Source of the DNA: Legionellaceae bacterium
Lineage (GTDB): Bacteria; Pseudomonadota; Gammaproteobacteria; Legionellales; Legionellaceae
DNA length: 47,426 nt
NCBI GenBank assembly: GCA_947504795.1
Contig: CANNJG010000001.1
Span: 1-47,426 of the forward strand
Direction: 5' to 3'
Both the position numbers and the translations under genes were made by a program. Under the pieces are notes generated by a model. It did not search any database. It worked only from the letters and a program-made list of their open reading frames with translations, and was not told the DNA's origin. Positions 7,395 to 15,546 of the stretch are shown piece after piece; the stretch's first letter is position 1, and every line of letters begins with the position of its first letter.

Positions 7395-8837
7395 GTGAAA
7401 TTAGCAGAAACTACTCATCCTAAAACCCTTCGAATATTCTTCGCCACTGAAATGTGGGAGCGATATGGATTTTATGTTGTTCAGACGTTGCTGGCACTGT
7501 ATCTTGCTTTGCATTTCAAATGGCCTGATAAAGATGTGTATGTTTTAGTGGGTTCTTTTACAGCGTTAACCTATATATCGCCTGTTGTAGGCGGCTGGAT
7601 TGCCGATCGTCTGATAGGTCAAAAGCTCGCTATTTTGGTGGGTGCTTTGGTTTTGTTAATCAGTTATTTTCTTCTAAGTCTGATGACATCCAGTCAATCG
7701 CTTTGTTTTTGTTTGTCAGGTATTGTTGTGGGTACGGGACTATTGAAGCCCAATATTTCCTCGTTGCTGGGCAATGAGTATCCTGACGGCGCCACTAATC
7801 GAGAAAGTGGTTTCACTATTTTCTACATGGGATTAACAACCGGCATTATTTTAGGCACCTTTTTACCGAGTTACTTAGGCGAGCGATTTGGTTGGTCGGT
7901 AGCGTTTCTTTCTGCAGCATTTGGGATGATCATTGCAGCGGCCGTTTTTCTTTTTGGTATCCATTATTACCGAATTAAAGATTATCACAAACATGCGTTA
8001 ACCACTAGAAATATTGCGTTATCCCTAGGATTGATAGGCTTGTTATGGGGGCTGGCGTTCTATATCTTGAATTATCCGATGCTAGCCAATATTGTGTTTG
8101 TAATGGTCGTTATTTTTTCAGTCTTCTATGTGATTGATTGCGTTAAAGATGAATCACCCGCGCAAGCAAGACAAACGATTGTCCTGGGTATATTGTGTCT
8201 TATATCGGTGCTGTTTTGGGCTTTCTATTTCCAAATGTTTATGTCGTTAACCTTATTCATTTCGAGAGTTGTCAACCCCTCGCTGTTTGGCTTTCCTTTT
8301 GCCCCTCCTTTTTATGTGGGCGTTCAGAGTATTGGGATGATTGTTTTGGGTATGATGTTATCACGAAGCAGACAAACCTTGCCGCGAAACGAGCAAATCA
8401 TTCGAATCGGTAATAAATTTTTAATCGCGCTGTGTTGCATGGCGATTGCTTATGGACTGATAACAATTATTTGCCATTTTAATTTTCCGTATGGGTTATT
8501 GTCTCCTTTGTACCTGATACCTGCTTATTTGGTCATTTCTTTGGCGGAGCTCTTGTTATCTCCAGTGGGTCTATCCGCTGTTACCGTCCTTGCGAGTCGG
8601 AAGAAAGTGAGTACGATGATGGGCATATTTTTTATATCGTTAGGATTAGGCGCTTTTCTGGCTGGAAAGCTCGCGACGATAACGGCTGTTTCTTCATCGG
8701 TCATGTCTATTACGCTATTAAAAGTGCATTATGCCCATTCTTTTTCTATATTGTTGGTTATATTGTTGGTTTCGACTGCTTGCTGTGTTATTTTAAACGG
8801 CTTGATTCATAGATTGATGAAGCGAAAATTGGCCTAA
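7395..8837 (+). CDS. POT-family proton-coupled oligopeptide transporter
   Basis: Imports di- and tripeptides with protons across the inner membrane. The 480-residue MFS protein has the POT helix 1 motif EMWERYGFY near 18-26, a form of ExxERFxYY, which couples protons. It also has VGGWIADRLIGQK near 66-78, the POT version of MFS motif A, and GLLKPNISSLLGNEY near 115-129, the second POT signature. The start is GTG at 7395 with AAGGA about 10 bases upstream; the nearby ATG at 7385 is out of frame. Which of the several POT subgroups it belongs to (DtpA/B-like or other) I cannot say. It fits a metabolism fed by peptides, together with the alanine-degrading enzymes downstream. No terminator is evident after it. 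Confidence 0.9.
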   Translation: MKLAETTHPKTLRIFFATEMWERYGFYVVQTLLALYLALHFKWPDKDVYVLVGSFTALTYISPVVGGWIADRLIGQKLAILVGALVLLISYFLLSLMTSSQSLCFCLSGIVVGTGLLKPNISSLLGNEYPDGATNRESGFTIFYMGLTTGIILGTFLPSYLGERFGWSVAFLSAAFGMIIAAAVFLFGIHYYRIKDYHKHALTTRNIALSLGLIGLLWGLAFYILNYPMLANIVFVMVVIFSVFYVIDCVKDESPAQARQTIVLGILCLISVLFWAFYFQMFMSLTLFISRVVNPSLFGFPFAPPFYVGVQSIGMIVLGMMLSRSRQTLPRNEQIIRIGNKFLIALCCMAIAYGLITIICHFNFPYGLLSPLYLIPAYLVISLAELLLSPVGLSAVTVLASRKKVSTMMGIFFISLGLGAFLAGKLATITAVSSSVMSITLLKVHYAHSFSILLVILLVSTACCVILNGLIHRLMKRKLA

Positions 8838-8961
8838 TCTTGCGCGCAGCACATGACTACAGTCAGGCGATCCTTGTTTATACTGAGCGATGAGGTCTAA
8901 AGATTGCTCAACGCCCTGTTTGAGGATTACAATATTAAACCCATCTACTTTATAAGTGATC

Positions 8962-10341
8962 ATGATAGATTTACAAGCACGTAAAAAAACAACCGATCCT
9001 TTAAAACGTCCCCCGCATTCTGTGGAAGCGGAGCAAGCGATTTTGGGGGGGGTGATGTTGGATAATCAAGCCTGGGATAAAGTAGGGGTTTCTCTATGTG
9101 AAGCGGATTTCTACCGGAGTGAACACCGTATTTTGTTTCGGGCGATGGTCAAACTTGCGCACAAAGGCCAGCCGTTTGATGTCGTGACGTTATTGGATCA
9201 TCTCAAATCAGTACAAGGGTTAGATGATGCGGGCGGAGAGAGCTATTTATTTGAATTAGCGAATAATACACCTTCTGTAGCCAATGTGACGGCCTACGCG
9301 GAAATAGTGCGCGAAAAGTCGGTACAACGCCAATTGATTGCTGTGGCAACTGAGATTGCGGATTCTGCTTATAATCCTGGTGCCCGCGAAGTTTCTGAGT
9401 TATTAGATTTTGCTGAGAGTCGGGTGTTTGCAATCGCGGAGCAAACCGCTACTGATAAAGGTCCCGAAGGCATTAAGTCCATATTGGAACGCGCGGTAGA
9501 GCGCATTGACGCGCTCTATCATTCGGGAGATTCGATTACGGGTTTGGCGACCGGATTAAAAGATTTAGATGATCTCACTTCAGGATTACAACGTTCGGAT
9601 CTGGTTATTGTTGCAGGTCGGCCTTCGATGGGTAAAACGACTTTAGTAATGAATATTGCAGAGCATGCAGCAATCAAAGGATCGCAACCTGTGCTCGTGT
9701 TTTCAATGGAAATGCCTGCCGACTCATTGGCAATGCGGATGATGTCTTCCTTAGGTCGTATTGATCAACATCGTATCCGAACAGGAAAATTGGATGATGA
9801 CGATTGGCCAAGAGTGACTTCAGCTGTTCATATGTTATCGGAAGCCCCCTTATTTGTAGATGATACGCCCGCATTAAGCCCAGCGGAAATGCGCGCGCGC
9901 GCGCGACGGCTCATGAAAGAGCATGGGCAGTTAGCATTGATTGTTGTGGATTATTTGCAATTAATGAAAGTGCCTGGCTTTAGGGCTGATAATCGTACAG
10001 CAGAAATTTCAGAAATTTCACGTTCTTTGAAATCTTTAGCCAAAGAATTAAACGTTCCTGTTGTGGCGTTATCACAGTTAAATCGAAGTTTGGAGCAACG
10101 TCAGGATAAGCGTCCGGTCATGTCGGATTTGCGAGAGTCAGGTGCGATTGAGCAGGATGCGGATATTATTTGCTTTATTTATCGTGATGAAGTGTATAAC
10201 GAAGATAGCCCCGATAAAGGGTGCGCAGAAATTATTATAGCGAAACAACGTAATGGTCCGATTGGTAAGGTCCGCGTCGCATTTTTAGGTAAATATACGC
10301 GTTTCGAAGATCTGGCCTATACGGGATATCCAGGAGCGTAA
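8962..10341 (+). CDS. dnaB: Replicative DNA helicase DnaB
   Basis: Hexameric 5'-3' helicase that unwinds DNA at the replication fork and binds primase. The N-terminal primase-interacting domain starts with PPHSVEAEQAILGGVMLDN. The RecA-like C-terminal domain has Walker A GRPSMGKTT near residue 217, Walker B in LIVVDYLQLM, and the arginine-finger region SDLRESGAIEQDAD. Length of 459 residues is normal. An in-frame GTG two codons upstream (8956) is an alternative start; neither is preceded by a clear Shine-Dalgarno sequence. A run of eight G at 9045-9052 lies within codons near residue 28. alr follows after four bases, as in many gammaproteobacteria, but rplI, the common upstream neighbour, is not here. 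Confidence 0.96.
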   Translation: MIDLQARKKTTDPLKRPPHSVEAEQAILGGVMLDNQAWDKVGVSLCEADFYRSEHRILFRAMVKLAHKGQPFDVVTLLDHLKSVQGLDDAGGESYLFELANNTPSVANVTAYAEIVREKSVQRQLIAVATEIADSAYNPGAREVSELLDFAESRVFAIAEQTATDKGPEGIKSILERAVERIDALYHSGDSITGLATGLKDLDDLTSGLQRSDLVIVAGRPSMGKTTLVMNIAEHAAIKGSQPVLVFSMEMPADSLAMRMMSSLGRIDQHRIRTGKLDDDDWPRVTSAVHMLSEAPLFVDDTPALSPAEMRARARRLMKEHGQLALIVVDYLQLMKVPGFRADNRTAEISEISRSLKSLAKELNVPVVALSQLNRSLEQRQDKRPVMSDLRESGAIEQDADIICFIYRDEVYNEDSPDKGCAEIIIAKQRNGPIGKVRVAFLGKYTRFEDLAYTGYPGA

Positions 10342-10345
10342 TAAG

Positions 10346-11440
10346 GTGACTAGACCCACGACGATAACGATTGATACCCAAGCATTGATTCATAATATTG
10401 CTTGTGTCAAGCGCTATGCCCCTGATCAGCTGATCATTGCGATGGTGAAAGCAAATGCTTATGGATGCGGTGTGGCGGTAGTTGCGCCTATTTTAGAACC
10501 GTTTGTCGCGTATTTTGGAGTGGCGTGTCTTGAAGAGGCTCGACTTTTACGTCAATTTTGTCCAGATAAACCCTGTATATTGCTGCAAGGTCTCTCCACG
10601 CCAGATGAATTGTCCGAAGCACTTGCCTTAGACTTAAGGCCGGTAATTCATGATAAGCAACAGTTAGAATGGATAACGACAAAGCCATTGGCGAGGTCTA
10701 TTAAAGTATGGGTGAAAGTCGATACGGGTATGCACCGCCTAGGATTTACACCAGAAATTATTCCAGTTGTCACCCAAACGCTAATTGATTGTCCTTGGAT
10801 TGATAACGACATGGGATTGATGACGCATTTAGCCTGTGCTGAGGAAATGGATCATCCTTTGACCGCTCGTCAGTTAGCTGTTTGGCAACAGGTTGTTCAA
10901 AGCGTGGGCGAGCATTATGCCTCACAATCCGTTGCTAATTCTGCATCGATTATCGGGTTGCCACACGCACATGCAAGATGGGTGCGACCGGGTATTATGC
11001 TTTATGGGGCCTCTCCGTTTCCGGGTCAAACGGGTGTGGCACTGGGCTTAAGGCCCGTTATGCATTTTGAATCAGCATTGATGTCGATTCATCAATATGA
11101 AGAAGGAGAATGTATTGGTTATGGTGCAACATGGTGTTGTCCCAGACCTTCAATCATAGGCGTAGTTCCTGTAGGATATGGAGATGGATATCCGCGGCAT
11201 ATAACTGCCAATACACCTATCTGGATTAATGGATGTAACGTGCCGATTGTTGGGCGCATATCAATGGATATGATGACTATAGATATCACGGATTGTCCTG
11301 ATGTTAGGATAGGTGATCGCGTGGAATTGTGGGGCACCCATATTCCAATAGAAGTGGTCGCAAATCATGCAAACACAATTGCATATGAACTGCTGTGTCA
11401 AGTCACGCAACGTGTGATTAGACATTCTAAATTAAGGTGA
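10346..11440 (+). CDS. alr: Alanine racemase
   Basis: PLP enzyme that interconverts L- and D-alanine, supplying D-Ala for peptidoglycan or, in the other direction, L-Ala for catabolism. The 364-residue protein has the PLP-binding lysine K35 in MVKANAYGCG and the second catalytic base Y259 in CIGYGATW. GVVPVGYGDGYPR follows, and SMDMMTIDITD sits near the C terminus. Translation begins at GTG 10346, with CAGGAG at 10331-10336 inside the end of dnaB as its ribosome site, so alr is in the dnaB operon. The ald gene 2.2 kb downstream suggests a catabolic role in addition to wall synthesis (inference). Confidence 0.95.
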   Translation: MTRPTTITIDTQALIHNIACVKRYAPDQLIIAMVKANAYGCGVAVVAPILEPFVAYFGVACLEEARLLRQFCPDKPCILLQGLSTPDELSEALALDLRPVIHDKQQLEWITTKPLARSIKVWVKVDTGMHRLGFTPEIIPVVTQTLIDCPWIDNDMGLMTHLACAEEMDHPLTARQLAVWQQVVQSVGEHYASQSVANSASIIGLPHAHARWVRPGIMLYGASPFPGQTGVALGLRPVMHFESALMSIHQYEEGECIGYGATWCCPRPSIIGVVPVGYGDGYPRHITANTPIWINGCNVPIVGRISMDMMTIDITDCPDVRIGDRVELWGTHIPIEVVANHANTIAYELLCQVTQRVIRHSKLR

Positions 11441-11444
11441 TGAT

Positions 11445-11888
11445 ATGAAAAAGATAGTGATAGTATCGATGATGTTGGCACTGGTAGCCTGTGGTCCGAT
11501 TAACAATGAAGGGGTGGGTACACTAACAGGCGGTGTGATTGGTGGATTAGTTGGAAGTCAATTTGGGGGTGGCGCAGGTCAAGTGGCTGCCGCAGCAGGG
11601 GGCGCCTTGCTTGGGGCTTATTTGGGCGGTAATATTGGTAAATATATGGACCGTCAAGATAAAATTGAAATGCAGCATGCTTTGGAAACCGCTCCAGTAG
11701 GCCGTGCGGTTGCTTGGACGAATCCAGATAATGGCAATCAGTATAAAGTAAAACCAACGCGGACTTACTACAAGGAAGAACAGCCTTGCCGTGAATATAC
11801 CACAGAAGCCACGATTGGTGGGAAAAAAGAAAAGATCTATGGCAAAGCGTGTCGTCAATCAGACGGTTCTTGGAAAGTAGCCGGTTAA
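11445..11888 (+). CDS. Glycine-zipper lipoprotein, 17-kDa surface antigen-like
   Basis: Small outer-membrane-type lipoprotein. The signal peptide ends in the lipobox LVAC, with the lipidated C16. Residues about 25-65 form a glycine zipper (GGVIGGLVGSQFGGGAG, then AAGGALLGAYLGGNIG), the membrane-associating module of the rickettsial 17-kDa antigen/SlyB-like families. The C-terminal part is polar and has two further cysteines, as in the surface-antigen family. Length of 147 residues fits. It lies four bases after alr, preceded by AAGGTGAT, so it is co-transcribed with metabolic genes although its role is probably envelope integrity. The exact function is unknown. Confidence 0.82.
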   Translation: MKKIVIVSMMLALVACGPINNEGVGTLTGGVIGGLVGSQFGGGAGQVAAAAGGALLGAYLGGNIGKYMDRQDKIEMQHALETAPVGRAVAWTNPDNGNQYKVKPTRTYYKEEQPCREYTTEATIGGKKEKIYGKACRQSDGSWKVAG

Positions 11889-11899
11889 GGATTGACTTA

Positions 11900-11937
11900 G
11901 GGCGTGTGGCCAGGAAACTAGAATGGTCAACACGCCC
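11900..11937 (+). promoter_or_regulatory. Strong hairpin in the leader before etfB
   Basis: GGGCGTGTGGCCA (11900-11912) pairs with TGGTCAACACGCCC (11924-11937): eight perfect pairs, then five more that include a G-T pair and a bulged A, around an 11-base loop. It is not followed by a T run, so it is not a standard intrinsic terminator. It ends about 4 bases before the strong AAGGAGGT ribosome site of etfB. It could be an mRNA processing or stabilising stem between alr/lipoprotein and etfBA, or a protein-binding site. Confidence 0.6.
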
Positions 11938-11954
11938 AAACAAGGAGGTCTAAA

Positions 11955-12707
11955 ATGAAAATATTAGTGACCGTTAAACGCGTTATTGATCCTTATGTCC
12001 GCGTCCGAATAAATGCCAATCGATCCGGTGTTGAACTGAAAAACGTCAAAATGTCGATGAATCCTTTCGATGAAATTGCTTTGGAAGAAGCCATTCGTTT
12101 GAAAGAAAAACAAATGGCCAAAGAAGTTATTATTGTCACGATTGGATCTGAGACGAGCCAAGAAACGTTACGTCATGGCTTGGCATTAGGTGCTGACAGG
12201 GGCATTTTAGTGAAAACAGAAGCGATTGAATGCAGCCTGAACCGTGCGCGGATTATCCAAGCAATTGTTCAGCAAGAATCGCCTGATGTAGTGATGATGG
12301 GTAAACAAGCCATTGACGACGATAATAACCAAACCCCACAAATGCTAGCCGGATTGCTTAACTGGCCACAATTGACGTTTACATCAAAATTAGAATTCAC
12401 CCCTCCTTTAGTGAGCGCAACCCGAGAAATTGATCAAGGATTAGAAGTCATCCAAACGCAGTTGCCGGCGGTGATCTCAGTGGATTTGCGTTTAAATCAG
12501 CCGCGTTATGCGAGTTTACCTAATATTATGAAAGCCAAACAAAAACCCTTGACCTTGATTGAGCTGTCCTCATTAGGACTGACCTTAACACCCCATCTCA
12601 AAGTGTTACACGTGCAGAGCCCGGCGGCGCGGCCAAGTGGTATGATAGTGGACTCCGTGCAGGCATTACTGGATAAATTACAGAACGAAGCGGGAGTGCT
12701 GCCATGA
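11955..12707 (+). CDS. etfB: Electron transfer flavoprotein, beta subunit
   Basis: With EtfA it forms the soluble FAD heterodimer that carries electrons from acyl-CoA and other dehydrogenases to ETF-ubiquinone oxidoreductase. The 250-residue protein starts MKILVTVKRVIDPYVRVRI. It shows the family signatures NPFDEIALEEAIRLKE near 36-51 and MGKQAIDDDNNQTPQMLAGLL near 115-135, the AMP/ADP-binding region. An almost perfect Shine-Dalgarno AAGGAGGT lies just before the ATG, so this pair is probably well translated. The stop overlaps the etfA start as ATGA. No ETF-ubiquinone oxidoreductase gene is seen in the window. Confidence 0.94.
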   Translation: MKILVTVKRVIDPYVRVRINANRSGVELKNVKMSMNPFDEIALEEAIRLKEKQMAKEVIIVTIGSETSQETLRHGLALGADRGILVKTEAIECSLNRARIIQAIVQQESPDVVMMGKQAIDDDNNQTPQMLAGLLNWPQLTFTSKLEFTPPLVSATREIDQGLEVIQTQLPAVISVDLRLNQPRYASLPNIMKAKQKPLTLIELSSLGLTLTPHLKVLHVQSPAARPSGMIVDSVQALLDKLQNEAGVLP

Positions 12708-13657
12708 CCGTATATATAGTAGCTGAACATGATAATCAGCAGTTAGATTCCACTTTCCCTCATTTACTGGGTGCTGCCTTAGTCTTAGATAAGCAAGCGG
12801 TGGTTTTGGTGCTTGGGCACCAGTGTACTGCGGTGGCTACTCAGGCCGCTACTTTATCTGGCGTTGCATGTGTCCAGGTTGTCGATGATCTCGCATTTAA
12901 GCATGCTGTGGCCGAACAGTTTTGCCCTGTGGTGGCGAAACTAGCGGCTTCTTGTTCCCATTTATTAATGGCAGCAACCACTTTTGGAAAAAACACGTTG
13001 CCTCGAATTGCCGCTTTGCTGCAAGTAGGGCAAGTGAGTGATGTGATCAAAATTGTCAACGAGGATACCGTTGAGCATCCTATTTATGCAGGTAATGTGA
13101 TTGAAGCAGTTCAATTTTTAGATAAACAAAAAGTAATGAGCATTCGTCCGGCCGTATTTGCTGCAGTGAAGGATTTGCAAACCCCTTGTGAGATTAAAAT
13201 CCTAACAGTAACCCTTCCTTCTACCCACACCCAAGTGCTGCGTCGTGATGTGAGTCAGTCTGCGCGTCCTGAATTAGGCAATGCAAAAATTGTCGTATCG
13301 GGGGGGCGAGGATTACAATCAATGGCGCAATTTAAATTAATAGAATCCCTGGCAGATACTTTGGGCGCGGCACTCGGCGCTTCGCGAGCAGCAGTTGATG
13401 CTGGATTTATTTCAAATGATCATCAAGTTGGTCAAACGGGTAAAATAGTGGCGCCGAATTTGTATATTGCCGTCGGTATCTCGGGTGCAATACAACATAT
13501 CGCAGGAATTAAAGATGCGAAAGTAATTGTAGCGATTAATAAAGATGCCACTGCGCCAATTTTTCAGGTTGCTAACTATGGGTTGGTAGGGGATTTGTTT
13601 GAATTAGTTCCGCAGATGATTCTTGAATTAAAACAACGAGGACTCGATAAATGTTAA
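12704..13657 (+). CDS. etfA: Electron transfer flavoprotein, alpha subunit
   Basis: FAD-binding subunit of ETF. The 317-residue protein has an N-terminal ETF domain and the C-terminal FAD domain. The latter starts at VVSGGRGLQS and continues with GAALGASRAAVDAGF, QVGQTGKIVAPNLYIAVGISGAIQH and VIVAINKDATAPIFQVANYGLVGD, all diagnostic. It is coupled to etfB by a four-base overlap, and its own end overlaps the ald start by seven bases (ATGTTAA), so electron transfer and alanine oxidation are encoded together. A run of seven G at 13300-13306 encodes the SGGRG loop. Confidence 0.95.
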   Translation: MTVYIVAEHDNQQLDSTFPHLLGAALVLDKQAVVLVLGHQCTAVATQAATLSGVACVQVVDDLAFKHAVAEQFCPVVAKLAASCSHLLMAATTFGKNTLPRIAALLQVGQVSDVIKIVNEDTVEHPIYAGNVIEAVQFLDKQKVMSIRPAVFAAVKDLQTPCEIKILTVTLPSTHTQVLRRDVSQSARPELGNAKIVVSGGRGLQSMAQFKLIESLADTLGAALGASRAAVDAGFISNDHQVGQTGKIVAPNLYIAVGISGAIQHIAGIKDAKVIVAINKDATAPIFQVANYGLVGDLFELVPQMILELKQRGLDKC

Positions 13658-14772
13658 TTGGCGTGCCGAAGGAAATAAAGCCACAGGAAAATAGGGTAGG
13701 ATTAGTCCCAGCGTCAGTGCGCGAGCTGATTCGGGTAGGCGCTCAGGTAATGGTTGAACAGCATGCAGGTTTTGGTGTGGGAATTTCTGATGAAACCTAT
13801 CGTGAAGCCGGTGCTGAAATTGTCACGACTGCCGAGGAGGTGTATGCGCGAGCGACCTTAATTATTAAAGTGAAAGAACCGCAACCGCAGGAATGCCAGC
13901 GTATGCATGCGGGTCAAACGCTTTTTACATTTTTACATTTAGCGCCGGATGTGCAGCAAATTAAATTATTGCAAGCTTCCGGGGTCACGGCTATTGCCTA
14001 CGAAACCGTGACGCAAGCAGGTGGCGGTCTACCTTTATTGACACCCATGTCTGAAATTGCAGGCGCTTTGGCTATTCAAGCGGGTGCTCATTGTCTCGAG
14101 GCCAATCAGGGTGGGAGCGGTAAATTATTAGGTGGTGTGCCAGGCGTGGCACCAGGTCATGTGGTGATATTGGGTGGCGGAGCTGCGGGTACACAATCGA
14201 TCCGATGCGCCATTGGGTTAGGTGCGCGTGTCACTGTTTTGGATAATTCTGTCACGAGACTGCGTGAATTGGATAATCGGTTTCATACACGGTTACAAAC
14301 ATTATATGCGACGCACGAAGCAATCGATCGTGCGGTGGCCGACGCTGATTTGTTGATTGGTGCGGTGCTTATTCCAGGAGCGACGGCGCCTAAATTAGTC
14401 AGTCATGATGCGATACGTGCAATGCGAAAGGGGTCAGTCGTAGTGGATATTGCTATCGATCAAGGCGGATGTTTTGCTACCAGTCGCCCAACAACGCATC
14501 ATGCGCCAACATTTGTTGTGGATGGTGTTGTTCATTATTGCGTGACGAATATGCCCGGTGCGGTCCCACAAACGTCTACCTTGGCCTTAAATAATGCGTC
14601 CCTACCTTTTATCGTCAACATGGTAAAACTCGGAATTAAACAAACATTATTGGGTGACCCGTATTTATTAAACGGTTTGTCTATCCATGCAGGACGATTG
14701 ACGTATCCCACCGTAGCAGAAGCGGTTAATGGACCTTTTGTGCCGCCTCACGAAGCGCTCAATCTTGTATAG
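13651..14772 (+). CDS. ald: Alanine dehydrogenase (NAD+)
   Basis: Oxidatively deaminates L-alanine to pyruvate and ammonia, with reduction of NAD+. The 373-residue cytoplasmic protein begins MLIGVPKEIKPQENRVGLVP, the family N-terminal signature with the substrate-binding R and K residues. VVILGGGAAGTQSIRCAIGLGARVTVLD near 170-200 is the Rossmann NAD-binding motif, and VVDIAIDQGGCF near 265-276 is also conserved. The start overlaps etfA by seven bases. With alr upstream, the operon can turn either enantiomer of alanine into pyruvate, the substrate of the pyruvate dehydrogenase encoded 4 kb on. Confidence 0.95.
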   Translation: MLIGVPKEIKPQENRVGLVPASVRELIRVGAQVMVEQHAGFGVGISDETYREAGAEIVTTAEEVYARATLIIKVKEPQPQECQRMHAGQTLFTFLHLAPDVQQIKLLQASGVTAIAYETVTQAGGGLPLLTPMSEIAGALAIQAGAHCLEANQGGSGKLLGGVPGVAPGHVVILGGGAAGTQSIRCAIGLGARVTVLDNSVTRLRELDNRFHTRLQTLYATHEAIDRAVADADLLIGAVLIPGATAPKLVSHDAIRAMRKGSVVVDIAIDQGGCFATSRPTTHHAPTFVVDGVVHYCVTNMPGAVPQTSTLALNNASLPFIVNMVKLGIKQTLLGDPYLLNGLSIHAGRLTYPTVAEAVNGPFVPPHEALNLV

Positions 14773-14829
14773 CTTTTATTAATTGCTTTGCGGCGCGCAC
14801 AGAGACGATAACGTTAATGAGGTGTTGAT

Positions 14830-15486
14830 ATGGATCTATTTAAAATACAAGTAGCGCATAAAGCGTTAGATTATCTAGACGGCCATAGCATCATTGGTGT
14901 CGGTACCGGGTCTACCGTGAATTGTTTTATTGAAGCCTTAGCGACACGCAAACATCAGATCGATGCGTGCGTTGCAAGTTCTAAAGCCACAGAACACCTT
15001 TTGCTCGCGCATGGGTTTAGTATTTTAGAATTACAAGTTGTTGATCAGCTCGATATTTATTTTGATGGGGCAGATGAAGTCAATGCACAGCATCAAATGA
15101 TTAAAGGTGGCGGTGGGGCATTGACGCGTGAAAAAATTTTGGCGTTTGCAGCTAAAGTATTTGTTTGCATGGTTGATCACAGTAAACGTGTGAACCAACT
15201 AGGACAGTTTCCAATTGCCGTGGAAGTATTGCCCATGGCTCGAAGTGTGGTTGCGCGTGCTTTGGTCTCGTTGGGCGGCGATCCGATTTATCGGCAAGGG
15301 ATGGTTACGGACAATGGTAATATTATCTTAGACACCTATCATTTGCCGATAGACTGTTTTGAAGCTCTCGAAGCTGAGATTAATGCGATTCCGGGTGTCT
15401 TGGATAATGGCTTGTTTATAAAGCAAAGAGCGGATATTGTTTTAATTGCGGGTCCTGCGGGCGTCGAGGTTCTAGATGAAAGGTAA
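14830..15486 (+). CDS. rpiA: Ribose-5-phosphate isomerase A
   Basis: Interconverts ribose 5-phosphate and ribulose 5-phosphate in the non-oxidative pentose phosphate pathway. The 218-residue protein is full length. It contains IIGVGTGSTVNCFIEAL near 20-36 (phosphate-binding loop), DIYFDGADEVNAQHQMIKGGGGALTREKI near 76-104, with the catalytic D-G-A-D-E and K-G-G-G motifs, and VCMVDHSKR near 113-121. GAGGTG precedes the ATG. It is the last gene of the dnaB-to-rpiA run and is followed by the hairpin at 15490-15526. Confidence 0.95.
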   Translation: MDLFKIQVAHKALDYLDGHSIIGVGTGSTVNCFIEALATRKHQIDACVASSKATEHLLLAHGFSILELQVVDQLDIYFDGADEVNAQHQMIKGGGGALTREKILAFAAKVFVCMVDHSKRVNQLGQFPIAVEVLPMARSVVARALVSLGGDPIYRQGMVTDNGNIILDTYHLPIDCFEALEAEINAIPGVLDNGLFIKQRADIVLIAGPAGVEVLDER

Positions 15487-15489
15487 TTC

Positions 15490-15526
15490 GTGTATAATAC
15501 GGTTTTATTTTTGCCGTATTATACAC
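15490..15526. terminator. Perfect AT-rich hairpin between convergent genes
   Basis: GTGTATAATACGG (15490-15502) and CCGTATTATACAC (15514-15526) are perfect inverted copies of 13 bases around an 11-base T-rich loop. It starts four bases after the rpiA stop and ends 20 bases before the stop of the convergent gene at 15547. This is the position of a bidirectional terminator, though the stem is AT-rich and no long T run follows on either strand. The arms also resemble -10 promoter boxes, so a protein-binding palindrome remains possible. Confidence 0.55.
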
Positions 15527-15546
15527 TGTCTGGATTTTCTTGCTTG

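Noticed and set aside
8793..8963. A 56-codon frame on the minus strand across the gap between the POT gene and dnaB, starting at ATG 8963
   Set aside because: It overlaps the POT gene by 45 bases and the dnaB start, has no ribosome site and no recognisable product. It could be a decayed gene tail, but the evidence is too weak to list.
11500..11943. Long minus-strand frame opposite the glycine-zipper lipoprotein
   Set aside because: It mirrors a Gly-rich coding region, which often leaves an open antisense frame. The plus-strand gene has a lipobox and family features.
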